A DNA stretch of 64,000 bases from Opitutaceae bacterium (GTDB lineage: Bacteria; Verrucomicrobiota; Verrucomicrobiia; Opitutales; Opitutaceae), in assembly GCA_003151515.1 (NCBI GenBank), contig PLXS01000025.1, positions 62,001 through 126,000 on the forward strand, read 5' to 3'. The notes under the pieces were generated by a model that saw only the letters and a program-made list of their open reading frames with translations, ran no database searches and was not told where the DNA came from. A program made the translations under genes and the position numbers. This document shows, one piece after another, positions 23,713 through 32,653 of the stretch (its first letter is position 1; each line of letters begins with the position of its first letter).

Positions 23713-26075
23713 CCCCGCGGGGAGCGCGCCATCGGCGCCAGCTCCGTGATCGCGAGGGCCGACAGGACGATCAGAGCGACCGTGGAGCCGAGCGCCGCCA
23801 CGACCGGAATGCGGCTGATCCCAAGGATGCCGAAGGATGCCGCGGCCGCCAACGCCGACATGCGGATCGACGGAGGGGGCTCCTCCCCGCGCAGCGCGCT
23901 CTCGGCGGAGAAGATCGCATAGTTATGGCTCAGGCAGACCCCGAGGAACGCGCCAAGCAGGTTGAAGAGGTTGAGCGTCGCCCCTGCGAGGCCGAACAGC
24001 CCGAACGCGAAAAGGCACGCGCCGACGGGCACCGCGAATATCCGAACCCCCCTGCGCGGACCGTACAGGACGAGCACGCTCGCCCCGACGATGCCAAGGC
24101 CGACCGAGCTTAGCCTGAGCGCCGAGAGGCGGTACCGGGCGAAGAGGCGGTTCAGGTTCTGCAGCTGGCTGTCGGTCACGGTGTAGGTGCCGGGGGGCGG
24201 CTCCAGCGCCGCACCATCCTCGGCCGTGCTCACAAACCAGCAGAGCGACGGGTCCCGGTGCACGAGTGCCGCCAGGGGCCCGTGCAATGACGCCAGGACG
24301 CCCTCGGCGGCGTTGGCAAACGAGGCGCGCCCGGCCGACTCAAGCTGCGCCCGCCAGGACTCGAAGAACGGGCCGAAGGACGAGGGCTCGAAGCCGTGGC
24401 GCGCCAGGGCCGCCCTGAAATCACCCTCGAACGGGGAGAGGGCGGAGAGCTGCTGCGCCAGCCCCTGCATCTGCTCGCCGCTCGGCAGGACGCTGCCCAG
24501 GCTAAGAAGCGGCGCATCCGGAAAGCGCGAGTCGTGCCAGGCGATGAAGGCCTGAAGGTTGGAGCGGGCCTGCGCGAGGCTCGCCCCCCGCGTCAGATAG
24601 ACGGAGCGCCTCGGCGACTGGCCGAAGAGCGAGCGGACGAAGACGTCGTTGGACTTGAGCGCGGGCGCCGGTATCTCGAGCTCGCGGATGTCGTCCCTCC
24701 ACTGCAGGCGCCAGGGCCCGACGAGGGCGACGGCGGCCCCGGCCGCGAGGAGAAGCCGCGCCGCGGTGCGGCCGGCCGCGCCCCCGCCCGAGAAGCGCCG
24801 CCTGATGAAATCGCGCGTCTCGAGGTACGGGTCGCGGATCTGCGCAAACCAAAGGAACGCGGTGGCGAGCGCGCACACGAGGCCCGCGCTTACGAACACG
24901 CCCAGCTGGCGTATGAGCGGAAGATCGGACCAGAGCAGGATGGAGAAGCCGATGACCGTCGTCAGCGCGCTGGCGAGCAGCGGGCGCAGGAGCCGCCCGG
25001 CCCGCTCCAGGTAGGGCTCGTCCGGGCGCGCCCGCGGCTGCAGGTAGAGGTAGAAGCCGTAATCAACGGCAACGCCGGCCAGGAGGGACCCGAGGACGAA
25101 GACAAGGACGTGAAGGTGCGGCCAGGCCGCCGCCGTCACGACCCAGGCGCCCAGGAGCGAGCCGAGTATGACCGGGGCCAGGTGCGCCGCCCGGTGCGCC
25201 CGGCGCACGCACGCGAGCGCCACCAAGGCCACAGCGGCTATCGAGAGCAGGTTCAGGGTCGCCAGCTCTCGCTGGATCCTGAGGCGGCTCGCGGCGGCAA
25301 AACGGGCGATTCCGGTCCAGCGCAGGTCCGCCCCGGGATCGGCCTTGCGAACCTCGCCCAGCGCCCGCTCAAGAGCGTCAAAGACGGGCTGCTGGCCCGA
25401 ATCCGAGAGCGGGGAGTCCCTGCTCCTGGCCCAGACGAGCCAGTAGTCCCCCGCCCTCCCCTCCGCTGCGCCCGCCTCCGCAAGGCCCGCCATCCGGCCT
25501 GCGAGGCCGGGCACGAGAAGGATCGGGTCGGACGTGAGGATGTCCTGGGTGGCCAGGGCCTCCGGCCTCGCGATGTAGGCCTCCAGATCGGCGGCGGCCC
25601 TTTCGGCCAGCCATGCGCTCCAGGGCGCCGCCGAACCCGAGGACGCGTACTGCCGCCTCCTTGCCTCAAGCCAGCCGGGAAGGAGAAGCTCGAGGCGGCG
25701 CGCAAAGATGGCGCCCGCCAGGTCGTTTCGGGGTCCGGTGTCGGAGAGCTTCAGAGCCTCCGCGATTGCCGGCGATCGCCCGAGGGCCCGCGCGAACATG
25801 CCCGCGAGCCGCCCTCCCCGCTGCTCGTAGGCGCCTTCGTCCTCGCTGGCGCCCCGCGGGACGCTCAGGGCAAGGAGGAGAACCCGAGCCTCATCCTGGG
25901 CGGCGAGGCCCCTCACAATGGCGAGTTCGGGCGACCTCTCGTCGCGGGGGACCAGGTCCAGGATGTCCGTCGAAATCCTGCGCCCGAGGTCGAGGCGCCA
26001 CAGGCAGCACAGGCCCGCGAGGGCCCCCGCGAGCAGCAGTGCGCGCGCGGTCCATTTTTGGCGGCTAAGCTCCAT
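23673..26075 (-). CDS. MMPL/RND-superfamily exporter of the pigment locus
   Basis: 800 residues, two repeats each of one helix, a large periplasmic domain and five further helices. Sequence such as AVDYGFYLYL in the first half and FLGVCLSHNYAIF in the second occupies the proton-relay helices. The family moves lipids and polyketide-like products out of the inner membrane; close relatives sit in every aryl-polyene and xanthomonadin cluster. It is the last gene of the minus-strand biosynthetic operon, 14 bases after the LolA-like gene, and probably hands the finished aryl-polyene lipid to that carrier. Confidence 0.88.
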   Translation of the reverse strand: MELSRQKWTARALLLAGALAGLCCLWRLDLGRRISTDILDLVPRDERSPELAIVRGLAAQDEARVLLLALSVPRGASEDEGAYEQRGGRLAGMFARALGRSPAIAEALKLSDTGPRNDLAGAIFARRLELLLPGWLEARRRQYASSGSAAPWSAWLAERAAADLEAYIARPEALATQDILTSDPILLVPGLAGRMAGLAEAGAAEGRAGDYWLVWARSRDSPLSDSGQQPVFDALERALGEVRKADPGADLRWTGIARFAAASRLRIQRELATLNLLSIAAVALVALACVRRAHRAAHLAPVILGSLLGAWVVTAAAWPHLHVLVFVLGSLLAGVAVDYGFYLYLQPRARPDEPYLERAGRLLRPLLASALTTVIGFSILLWSDLPLIRQLGVFVSAGLVCALATAFLWFAQIRDPYLETRDFIRRRFSGGGAAGRTAARLLLAAGAAVALVGPWRLQWRDDIRELEIPAPALKSNDVFVRSLFGQSPRRSVYLTRGASLAQARSNLQAFIAWHDSRFPDAPLLSLGSVLPSGEQMQGLAQQLSALSPFEGDFRAALARHGFEPSSFGPFFESWRAQLESAGRASFANAAEGVLASLHGPLAALVHRDPSLCWFVSTAEDGAALEPPPGTYTVTDSQLQNLNRLFARYRLSALRLSSVGLGIVGASVLVLYGPRRGVRIFAVPVGACLFAFGLFGLAGATLNLFNLLGAFLGVCLSHNYAIFSAESALRGEEPPPSIRMSALAAAASFGILGISRIPVVAALGSTVALIVLSALAITELAPMARSPRGQSPTTTARVKPS

Positions 26076-26089
26076 CGCGGCGCCTATGA

Positions 26090-26725
26090 TCAGCGGAAGA
26101 ACCGCTTGAGTTCGTCGGGGCCGAAGTCCTGCCCAGTGCGCGCCGCCCCCACGTCGATCTCGATCCGCTGCGCCGCCGACCTGCGAAATTCCAGCCGGCG
26201 CACCTCGGGGCCCGAGCCGCCGACCTTGATCTCTCCCAGGGACGCCGCAAGCGAGGGGTCCCGGGGAACGAAGTCCAGCGTCCAGTCCCCGCCGGCGCGC
26301 CGTCCCCGTATCTCGAAGCGCGAATAGAGAGGCGCCAGATCGAACCTGAGGATCGGCAGGAGCGACGCGAGAGACCCCGCCTCGCGGGAGCCCGCGGGAA
26401 GCGTCCGCACCCGGCCGTCCGCATCCCTAAGGACGAGCCCGGCGCTGTCCACGATGACGATGCTTGGTTGCGGATCGGTGTACTGGAGGCTTAGGCCCTT
26501 TTCCCTCGATATCCGAAGCACGCCGTGAAGGACGAGCGGATCGTGGCGGAATGTGAAATACCTGCGCTCCGTGAAGGGCGCGACGACCGTGGGTCGCGCC
26601 GCCAGCGCGTCCAAGAGCGGTCTCCAGTCCGCGGAGTTGCCGGGATCAAGAACCGTGCCGGCGTCCTGGGCGGCGAGGGCCGAGGCGAAGGCGACGAAGG
26701 CCGCGATGGCGAGCGGCCGCATCAT
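26090..26725 (-). CDS. LolA-like outer-membrane lipid/lipoprotein carrier
   Basis: 211 residues starting at ATGATG 26725; a signal peptide ends near ASALAAQDA. The mature part has the short-strand pattern of LolA: FTERRYFTFRHDPLVLHGVLRI, LSLQYTDPQPSIVIVDSAGLVLRD in two pieces, then WTLDFVPRD, and a C-terminal GPDELKRFFR. LolA normally ferries lipoproteins across the periplasm; the version in aryl-polyene clusters is thought to carry the pigment lipid. Its start overlaps the glycosyltransferase stop by 4 bases (ATGA), and the MMPL gene follows after 14 bases. Confidence 0.85.
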   Translation of the reverse strand: MMRPLAIAAFVAFASALAAQDAGTVLDPGNSADWRPLLDALAARPTVVAPFTERRYFTFRHDPLVLHGVLRISREKGLSLQYTDPQPSIVIVDSAGLVLRDADGRVRTLPAGSREAGSLASLLPILRFDLAPLYSRFEIRGRRAGGDWTLDFVPRDPSLAASLGEIKVGGSGPEVRRLEFRRSAAQRIEIDVGAARTGQDFGPDELKRFFR

Positions 26726-27465
26726 GAAGACTGGGCTCCCCGGCGTCCGGCAATCAGCCACGCGATGAGGCGCGCATGCATCGCCACCATCCGCGCATTG
26801 TCCCCGAAGTAGCGGAAATGGGAGACTCCGCCGCTCTCCTTGCTCACGTAGACGCACGGCGCATCAAGGTTGGCGGCCGGAACTCCGCTCCACGCGAGCC
26901 TCACGGCGACCTCGGGGTCGAAGTCGTAGCCCCGCGCGCCGCTCGTCGAGGCGAGGGCGGCCACCAGCGCGGTGAGCGGATAGACCCGAAAGCCGAAGAG
27001 CGGGTCCGCCGCCCCCTTCCCAAGCGTCTCCGCGCGCGCAAGCCACGCGCTCAGCCTGCGTCCGGCAAGGCGGATCCAGGGGGCGTCGGGGCCGAACACC
27101 GGGCGCCCGCATACAAGGGTGCCGGGCGAGCGCATCGATGCCTCCATGAAGGCGCCTATGCGCCCGGCGGGATGCTGGCAGTCGGCGTCCATGACCAGGG
27201 CGTGGGTTCGGCCCTCGCCCAGCGCCTGGGTGGCCCCCGTTAGCACCGCCGCCCCCTTGCCGCCGCGCCGCTCCCGCACGATGACGCGAAGCCCGGGCCG
27301 GGGCGCGCCGCCCGCCAGCAGCCCGTCGTGGCTCCCGTCCGTGCTCCCGTCCACGACGACCCACACGTTCTCCCAATGTCCGAGCGCCCCGGCCACCGTG
27401 CGCGCAAGCAGGCCGCCTGGGTTGAACGCGGGTATGAGGACTATGTGGGAGCCGCGGCGGGTCAT
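26722..27465 (-). CDS. GT2-family glycosyltransferase of the pigment locus
   Basis: 247 residues. N-terminal GT-A fold: HIVLIPAFNPGGLLARTV, VVVDGSTDGS, and MDADCQHP with the metal-binding D-x-D. A C-terminal hydrophobic helix (MHARLIAWLIAG) suggests membrane association. Aryl-polyene loci often encode a GT2, sometimes fused to an acyltransferase, that builds the polar lipid head to which the polyene is attached. Here the acyltransferase is a separate gene overlapping upstream by 4 bases, and the LolA-like gene overlaps downstream by 4 bases. Sugar donor and acceptor are unknown. Confidence 0.88.
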   Translation of the reverse strand: MTRRGSHIVLIPAFNPGGLLARTVAGALGHWENVWVVVDGSTDGSHDGLLAGGAPRPGLRVIVRERRGGKGAAVLTGATQALGEGRTHALVMDADCQHPAGRIGAFMEASMRSPGTLVCGRPVFGPDAPWIRLAGRRLSAWLARAETLGKGAADPLFGFRVYPLTALVAALASTSGARGYDFDPEVAVRLAWSGVPAANLDAPCVYVSKESGGVSHFRYFGDNARMVAMHARLIAWLIAGRRGAQSS

Positions 27466-28217
27466 CCGGTCGCCTTGCTGGAGAGCACCTCGCAGATTCG
27501 CAGCTCCACGATGCGGGTCAACTCCTTGGCGGATCGCCCGGGCTCGTAGTCCCAAGTCCGGTCGAGCGTGATCTCGACCCAGCATGGAAGCACGGCCGGG
27601 GCCGGCCAGAGCGGGCGCCCTCGCACGCCCAGCTCGGGCGACGCCCGAATGATCATCAGGCTAACCGGCGCCTTGGCCTGGGCCGCTATCAGCGCGAAAC
27701 CGGGCTTCATCTTGCCGAGCATGGTGCCGGCGGCAGTGCGGGTACCCTCGGGGAACACGAGCATCGACTGGCCAGCGGCGACCTTGGCGCCTGCGGCCTT
27801 GATGATGTCGAGGCCCGTGTCGCCGCGGACGTAGCCGGCCATGGCCGCCGCGGGCCCGATGGCCGGGTTGCGCATGAGCGCCGGCTTAAAAATGCATACG
27901 GCGTCCGGCAGGCGAGCGAGGATGAGCGTCGCGTCGACGATCGACGGGTGGTTCGCAACGTAAACGCTCCCCCTCGGCAGCGGGGCGTCGAATCCTATCC
28001 AGGTCACCTTCGTAATGCCGCTGGCGCGCAGCCAAGCGAGCCAGCCCGCAAGGATCCACCTGATCGCGCCGCGCACCGCGGGCTCGAACGCGGCGCGCCG
28101 GGGAAAGAGCGTCAGCACGAGGCACGCCAGGTTCAGCAGCAGCCCGGCTGCCCCGAACAGGGCCCAGGACAGGTAAAAGAGGAACACAAGCCAGGCACGT
28201 CTGACGCGCTTCTTCAC
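27462..28217 (-). CDS. PlsC-like 1-acyl-glycerol-phosphate-type acyltransferase
   Basis: 251 residues with an N-terminal hydrophobic region (about 9-37) and the acyltransferase motifs NHPSIVDATL (H-x4-D) and FPEGTRT. It transfers an acyl chain from ACP or CoA to a hydroxyl group at the membrane. In this operon it probably acylates a lipid carrier with the aryl polyene or a partner fatty acid. The GTG start overlaps the previous gene's TGA by 4 bases. Distinct from PlsY at 56 kb, so it is not the only phospholipid acyltransferase here. Confidence 0.88.
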   Translation of the reverse strand: MKKRVRRAWLVFLFYLSWALFGAAGLLLNLACLVLTLFPRRAAFEPAVRGAIRWILAGWLAWLRASGITKVTWIGFDAPLPRGSVYVANHPSIVDATLILARLPDAVCIFKPALMRNPAIGPAAAMAGYVRGDTGLDIIKAAGAKVAAGQSMLVFPEGTRTAAGTMLGKMKPGFALIAAQAKAPVSLMIIRASPELGVRGRPLWPAPAVLPCWVEITLDRTWDYEPGRSAKELTRIVELRICEVLSSKATG

Positions 28218-29104
28218 AGCGGGCGGAAGTTGAACCAGTCGTAGGGGTGCGCGCGCAGGTAGGACTCGACGCGCGCGAGGAACGCCTGGAAGTGCGCCCT
28301 TGCGCGCTCCAGCCCCGCCGCCCGCGGCTCGCCGGCGAGGGGTTCGAACGCCGGCGAAGCGTGCACGACGGAGACATCCGGCCCGCCCGGGACGCCGACG
28401 GACAGGAAAACCGGCCTGTTGAAGATGAATGCCAGGTGGTAGATCGTGATAGGGAATGTGCGCTTCGCCCCGAGGAAATCAAAGGTCTCGGTTCGCGAGC
28501 TGTGCTCGGCCCGGTCGCATTGGAGCGCCACCGCTTCCCCGCTCGCGCAGGCCTCCTTCAGGGCGAAGAGAAGGTCCCCGGGATCGTTCACCCAGATGAA
28601 ACGGACGAGTCCGCCCAGCCGCCGCGCAAGCGCTTCCGTGTCTTCGGAGTTGCCCACCCTGTGCCGCACGATGTGGACGCGCCGGCGGTCCTGCAAGGCC
28701 AGGAGGAAGCCCGTGAGGTCGGAGTTTCCGACGTGGAGGGTGCCGAGGAACGCGGGGCCGCCCGACTTGAGCCACCTGCCAAAGTCACCCGAGTCGGGGC
28801 CAAGGACGAGCCGGTGGGCCGTCCCGTTCGCCACCCGCAGCTTGAGCATGAGCGACTCGCACAGGGAGAAAAAGTGCCGAAACTGGTCCAGGAGGCGCGG
28901 CTCTCGGCCCAGCGCGGCCCGAAGGTAGTCCCGGGAGGCGCGCCTCTGCTGGGACATGCTTGCCAGGGCAACCCACGTGCCCGCGGCCCTGAGCGGCCGG
29001 AAGACCGGTTCGGGCAGCGCCAGGTCGGCAAGCCTCAGAAACTGGAGCCCACGGGAGGGTCCCGGATTGCGCGTGCTGGCAAAGACCTGCCGCGTCAGCG
29101 CCAT
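28214..29104 (-). CDS. LpxL/HtrB-like lipid acyltransferase
   Basis: 296 residues. Resembles the lauroyl/myristoyl acyltransferase family: the LGTLHVGNSDLTGFLL segment corresponds to the H-x4-D/E region (His and Asp present), then come VALQCDRAEHSSRTETFDFLG in part, and FRPL at the end. The family adds acyl chains to lipid A-like acceptors; homologues occur in aryl-polyene loci as acyltransferases for attachment of the polyene. ATG 29104 is used, overlapping the previous gene by 10 bases. No clear membrane helix beyond a weak N-terminal one. Confidence 0.8.
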   Translation of the reverse strand: MALTRQVFASTRNPGPSRGLQFLRLADLALPEPVFRPLRAAGTWVALASMSQQRRASRDYLRAALGREPRLLDQFRHFFSLCESLMLKLRVANGTAHRLVLGPDSGDFGRWLKSGGPAFLGTLHVGNSDLTGFLLALQDRRRVHIVRHRVGNSEDTEALARRLGGLVRFIWVNDPGDLLFALKEACASGEAVALQCDRAEHSSRTETFDFLGAKRTFPITIYHLAFIFNRPVFLSVGVPGGPDVSVVHASPAFEPLAGEPRAAGLERARAHFQAFLARVESYLRAHPYDWFNFRPL

Positions 29105-29748
29105 TCGATGAGCAGCCTCCATCCCGCGGCGGCCTGGCAGTCGAGGTTCCTCCTGTCCCTGAGCGCGTCGAAGAGCGCGGAAAGCCCGAGTTCGCCCCCG
29201 CCGTCCCTGGGCTCCAGGCGGACAAGCCCGAGCGGCGCCGCGCCCGGCGCCTTGGCGGCGGCCAGCGCGAACGCGTACGTGCGCTCGCTGGCCAGCTTGT
29301 GCTCAAGGAGCCAGGTGCCGCGCTCCTCGCCTCCGCATACGATGACCCGCTGCGCCGGCGAGAGCGCCGCGGCCCGGAGCGCCTGGAAGGCGAGGAGGGC
29401 GCCGCCGGAGAGCGGCATGAGCTCGTCCACCGGGGTCTGCCGCCCGATCATGAGCTGCTGCACCGCGCTCGGCTGGATCGACGTCTGAAAGAGTGTCGGG
29501 CTCGCCGCGGGGAAGCTGTCGATGAAGTCCTCGAGCGCCCGGCTCTCGGCGTAACCGGAGGCGTAGACGATCGCGTCTCCGGGCGACGGCTGAGCCCTTG
29601 CGACGGCGTTGCCGACGAGCATTCCGAGCGTCGTCATGCGCCGGGCGGCGCCCGCGGGGAAGCAGCCCTTCAGCCGCTCGCGGGTTGCGGCGGGCGCCTC
29701 CTCGCCGGGGTCATCGGCGAACGCGGAATGGATGTGAAGCTCAAGCAT
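29095..29748 (-). CDS. Short ketosynthase-like protein (chain-length-factor type, ApeC-like)
   Basis: 217 residues, about half the size of a ketosynthase. YASGYAESRALEDFIDSF, SPTLFQTSIQPSAVQQLMIGR and LSGGALLAFQALRAA correspond to the N-terminal half of a thiolase fold, but there is no active-site Cys nor the two His motifs. Such truncated proteins (Pfam beta-ketoacyl synthase N-terminal-like) occur in aryl-polyene loci, where one (ApeC) acts as chain-length partner of the ketosynthase. ATG 29748 overlaps the ketosynthase stop by 8 bases; a TTG two codons earlier is possible. Confidence 0.8.
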   Translation of the reverse strand: MLELHIHSAFADDPGEEAPAATRERLKGCFPAGAARRMTTLGMLVGNAVARAQPSPGDAIVYASGYAESRALEDFIDSFPAASPTLFQTSIQPSAVQQLMIGRQTPVDELMPLSGGALLAFQALRAAALSPAQRVIVCGGEERGTWLLEHKLASERTYAFALAAAKAPGAAPLGLVRLEPRDGGGELGLSALFDALRDRRNLDCQAAAGWRLLIEWR

Positions 29749-30850
29749 GGCCAATCATGAAGGCGCCGTGGGCCCCCCCGAAGGCGTTGCTGGCGCAGAC
29801 GGCGGCATCGTAGCCCCGGTTGTCGAAGCCCTGCATGGAGACGTTGGCCCCCATGGATGGAGGCGCGCCCGCCACGGTGCCCGGCGTGCGGCCGGATCGG
29901 ATGGACTCCAGGGCCACCGCCATCTCCACGAGGCCGCAGCTTCCGAGCGTGTGCCCAAGGCTGCCCTTCCAGCCGACGACGGGCGCGGATGGGAAGGCGC
30001 GGGCTGCCGAGGCGACCTCAAGCCTGCCAGCCTCCAGTGTTCCCGTCCCATGGCCCTTGAACCACACGCGCCTGCCGCGGGCCGCGCGCGCGGTCGGCTC
30101 CAGGCAGCGCGCGAAGCCGGAGCCGTCCTGCCGGTTCGCCGTGAAGTGGTGCATCTCGTTGAAGAGACTCTGCCCCTCGATGGCGAATTCACCCCGGTCG
30201 AGCGAAAGCACGGCGAAGGCGGCACCGTCGCCCAGGCCGATCGCACCAGTGGGCCTCTCGCTGTAGGGCGACGGGAACTCGGCGTTGAGGATCTTCAGGG
30301 CGTGAAACCCCCCGGCGACAAAGGGGCTCAGGAAGTCGAAGGACACGACGAGCGACTCGTCAGCGAGGCCCGCTTGAAGCACCCTCGAGGCCTGAAGGAG
30401 GCCGAGGTGCGCGGACACGCACGCGAGCGAAAGCACCGAGACGTCGGGCCCCCAGCCGAGCTCGGCGCCCAGGCGCTCGGCGCAGGCGGGCGGCGCGCCC
30501 CAGCGGGCGAAGGCTGCGCTGCCGAAACGGCGCAGCGCATAGACCCCGCCGACGCCAAAGTTGCTTCCCGTGAGGAAAACGGGGCGTCGCGGCCCCCCCC
30601 AGTCTCCCGCCGGGACAGCCGCGCACAGGCTTTTGACGGCGGCCATCCATGCGGGCGGGTCCTCCTCGTCCAGGAGGCGCCCGGGCATGAGGGCCAGCGG
30701 CACAGGATCGCCGCCCTCGCGACCCAGCACCGGAACCGGGCGAAGCGCCCTGTCGCCGCGCAGCAGGGCCGCATGGGTCGCCGCCGCGTCGCCCAGGGGC
30801 GTCGAGCAGCCGTAGGCCACGATGCGCACCGGTGCGGCGGGCTCGGCCAT
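29741..30850 (-). CDS. Beta-ketoacyl-ACP synthase of the pigment locus
   Basis: 369 residues, a complete FabF-like condensing enzyme. Catalytic Cys144 lies in SLACVSAH, His267 in KGHGTGT, Lys295 and His300 in WKGSLGHTLGSCG; the C-terminus has NAFGGAHGAFMIG. It would extend the hydroxybenzoyl starter with malonyl units on the acyl carrier protein encoded 22 bases upstream, probably as a complex with the short ketosynthase-like protein encoded immediately downstream (8-base overlap). All catalytic residues are present, so it is likely active. Confidence 0.88.
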   Translation of the reverse strand: MAEPAAPVRIVAYGCSTPLGDAAATHAALLRGDRALRPVPVLGREGGDPVPLALMPGRLLDEEDPPAWMAAVKSLCAAVPAGDWGGPRRPVFLTGSNFGVGGVYALRRFGSAAFARWGAPPACAERLGAELGWGPDVSVLSLACVSAHLGLLQASRVLQAGLADESLVVSFDFLSPFVAGGFHALKILNAEFPSPYSERPTGAIGLGDGAAFAVLSLDRGEFAIEGQSLFNEMHHFTANRQDGSGFARCLEPTARAARGRRVWFKGHGTGTLEAGRLEVASAARAFPSAPVVGWKGSLGHTLGSCGLVEMAVALESIRSGRTPGTVAGAPPSMGANVSMQGFDNRGYDAAVCASNAFGGAHGAFMIGHA

Positions 30851-30872
30851 TCGTGGGAGGCGGCGGGTGCCG

Positions 30873-31148
30873 TCAGGTCGGCAGCCGTGCCGGGTCGCCG
30901 CGCTCGCGGATGTACGCCGCCAGGGCGGCGACGCTCGCCAGGGCCTGGCGGGCCTCCTCGCTGCTGGCTATCTTGATCCCGAACTCCCGCTCCATGCGAA
31001 CCACGAGCTCAAGCGCGTCGATGGAGTCAAGCGACAGGCCCCCGCCAATCAGCGGCTCGTTGTCGGCGATGTCCGCGGGAGCGACCTCCTCGAGGCGCAG
31101 GGTTTCGACGATCAGCTGTTTCAGCCGGGGGAGAAGCGGATCGGGCAT
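30873..31148 (-). CDS. Acyl carrier protein of the pigment locus
   Basis: 91 residues. The phosphopantetheine site is LSLDSIDALEL with Ser42. The acidic helix 2/3 region and the overall size fit a discrete carrier protein of type II systems. It is the first gene of the minus-strand operon and is divergent from the ligase gene that is predicted to load it; 119 bases separate the two starts. It should hold the starter and growing polyene for the ketosynthase. Confidence 0.9.
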   Translation of the reverse strand: MPDPLLPRLKQLIVETLRLEEVAPADIADNEPLIGGGLSLDSIDALELVVRMEREFGIKIASSEEARQALASVAALAAYIRERGDPARLPT

Positions 31149-31161
31149 AGACTGTTGCAGG

Positions 31162-31191
31162 ATGATGACCGCAATTGGCGCCGGCTTTCAA
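31162..31191 (-). promoter_or_regulatory. Candidate promoter of the pigment operon
   Basis: On the minus strand TTGAAA (31191-31186) is followed after 18 bases by CATCAT (31167-31162), five and four matches to the sigma-70 boxes. It would give a leader of only a few bases before the carrier-protein ATG at 31148, so it may direct near-leaderless transcription. Confidence 0.3.
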
Positions 31192-31267
31192 CCCGTAATC
31201 GGCCGGAGGCAAACCGGGCCGTCGAAATTTACTCGCCGGGGCGCCCGCCGGAAACACCCTTGGGGCG

Positions 31268-32653
31268 ATGAGCGAGTCCATGTTCAAGCTCTGGATGGCG
31301 ACCGCGCGGCGGGCTCCCTCGGCCGTCGCCGTCACGGACCGCGAGGCGCGGCGGGACTGGACGCGGGAGGGCCTCTCGCGGGCCGCCGGGGAGCTTGCGG
31401 CCTCTCTGGCCAGGGGCGGCGGGGCGGCGCTCGCGGGCCACCGGGTCGCCATGGCCGTGCCCAACGGCGCCGAATGGTTCAAAGTCTTCCTCGCGCTGCT
31501 TGGCGCAGGCGCTTCGCCGGTGCCGATGGATTCGTCCGAGCCCGAGGTGGCCCAGCGCGCCCTGGCGGCGTCCGCCGGGGCCTCTCACCTCTGGAGCGCC
31601 GGCGCGCTGCACCGCCTTGCATCCCGCTCGCGCCGGGCGGCCCCGGGGGAATGCCTGGTGAAGCTCACGAGCGGAAGCAGCGGCGCGCCCAAGGCGCTTT
31701 CCGTAACCCACGCGCAGCTTGCGGCGGACGGGCGCCAGATCTGCGAGTCCATGGGCATCGGCCCCGGGGACGTGAACCTGGCGGCAATCCCGCTTGGGTA
31801 CTCCTACGGTCTGGGCAACGTCGTGGCGCCGCTTCTGCTGCAGGGCAGCAGGTCGGTCTGCATTTCGGCCGCGCTGCCGCACGCCGTGGCCGCTGCGGTG
31901 CGCGAGGACGGCGCCACGGTGTTTCCCGCGGTGCCACCGATTCTGCGCGCGCTCGTCGAGAGCGATGTCCCCGCCGGTTCGCTCAAGGGCCTGAGGCTGG
32001 TCATCTCGGCCGGCTCGCCGCTCTCCCGCGATCTGGCGCAGGCCTTCGCCGCGAAATTCGGCATCCGCGTTCACGGGTTCTACGGGACGAGCGAGACCGG
32101 GGGGATAGCCTATGACAGGAACGGCGAGGCGACCCTCGAGGGCCGAAGCGTGGGGACGCCCCTCTCGGGGGTGAGCGTGACGGCCGCGCCAGGCGGGCGC
32201 CTCAGGGTCGCAAGCCCGGCCGTGGCAGGGCGCGGCGCGTTTACTCCTGCGGACCGCGCGGTGATCGACAAGGCGGGCGAGCTTGTCCTGCAGGGCCGCA
32301 CGGACCGCATGGTCAAGATTGCCGGTCGAAGGGTCGACCTCGCGGAGGTTGAGGCGGCGCTCAGGTCCGTCCCCAGGGTGCGCGACGCCCACGCGGCCAT
32401 GGACACGGGGCCCGGCGCGTCCCTAGGGGCCGCGGTGGCGACGGACCACAGCGCAGCCGCGGTCAGACGGATCCTCAGGGGGCGGATCGCCCCATGGAAA
32501 GTCCCGGAGCGGATCGTCGTGCTCGGGGAGTTTCCCCGCACGGCGCGCGGAAAGACGGACGTGGCGAAGCTGCGTCAGCTGCTCGCCGCGCCGCGAATCG
32601 CGACCTCGATCTCCACGTTTAGCGCCTCGCGGCAGACGTCGGCGCGCAGGTAG
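31268..32653 (+). CDS. AMP-dependent aryl-acid ligase loading the pigment ACP
   Basis: 461 residues of the acyl/aryl-CoA synthetase superfamily. P-loop LTSGSSGAPK at residues 133-142, FYGTSETGG near 271-279, LQGRTDRMVKIAGRRVDL near 341-358, and RTARGKTD with the catalytic Lys429. It should activate a hydroxybenzoic acid as adenylate and transfer it to the carrier protein encoded divergently next to it, priming the polyene. The last 26 codons run antisense to the 3' end of the chorismatase gene (79-base overlap), so the enzymes that make and load the starter face each other. Confidence 0.85.
   Translation: MSESMFKLWMATARRAPSAVAVTDREARRDWTREGLSRAAGELAASLARGGGAALAGHRVAMAVPNGAEWFKVFLALLGAGASPVPMDSSEPEVAQRALAASAGASHLWSAGALHRLASRSRRAAPGECLVKLTSGSSGAPKALSVTHAQLAADGRQICESMGIGPGDVNLAAIPLGYSYGLGNVVAPLLLQGSRSVCISAALPHAVAAAVREDGATVFPAVPPILRALVESDVPAGSLKGLRLVISAGSPLSRDLAQAFAAKFGIRVHGFYGTSETGGIAYDRNGEATLEGRSVGTPLSGVSVTAAPGGRLRVASPAVAGRGAFTPADRAVIDKAGELVLQGRTDRMVKIAGRRVDLAEVEAALRSVPRVRDAHAAMDTGPGASLGAAVATDHSAAAVRRILRGRIAPWKVPERIVVLGEFPRTARGKTDVAKLRQLLAAPRIATSISTFSASRQTSARR

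Noticed and set aside
24396-26327. A 643-codon plus-strand frame over the MMPL and LolA-like genes
   Set aside because: Antisense shadow; repetitive Arg/Glu/Gly composition and no domain.
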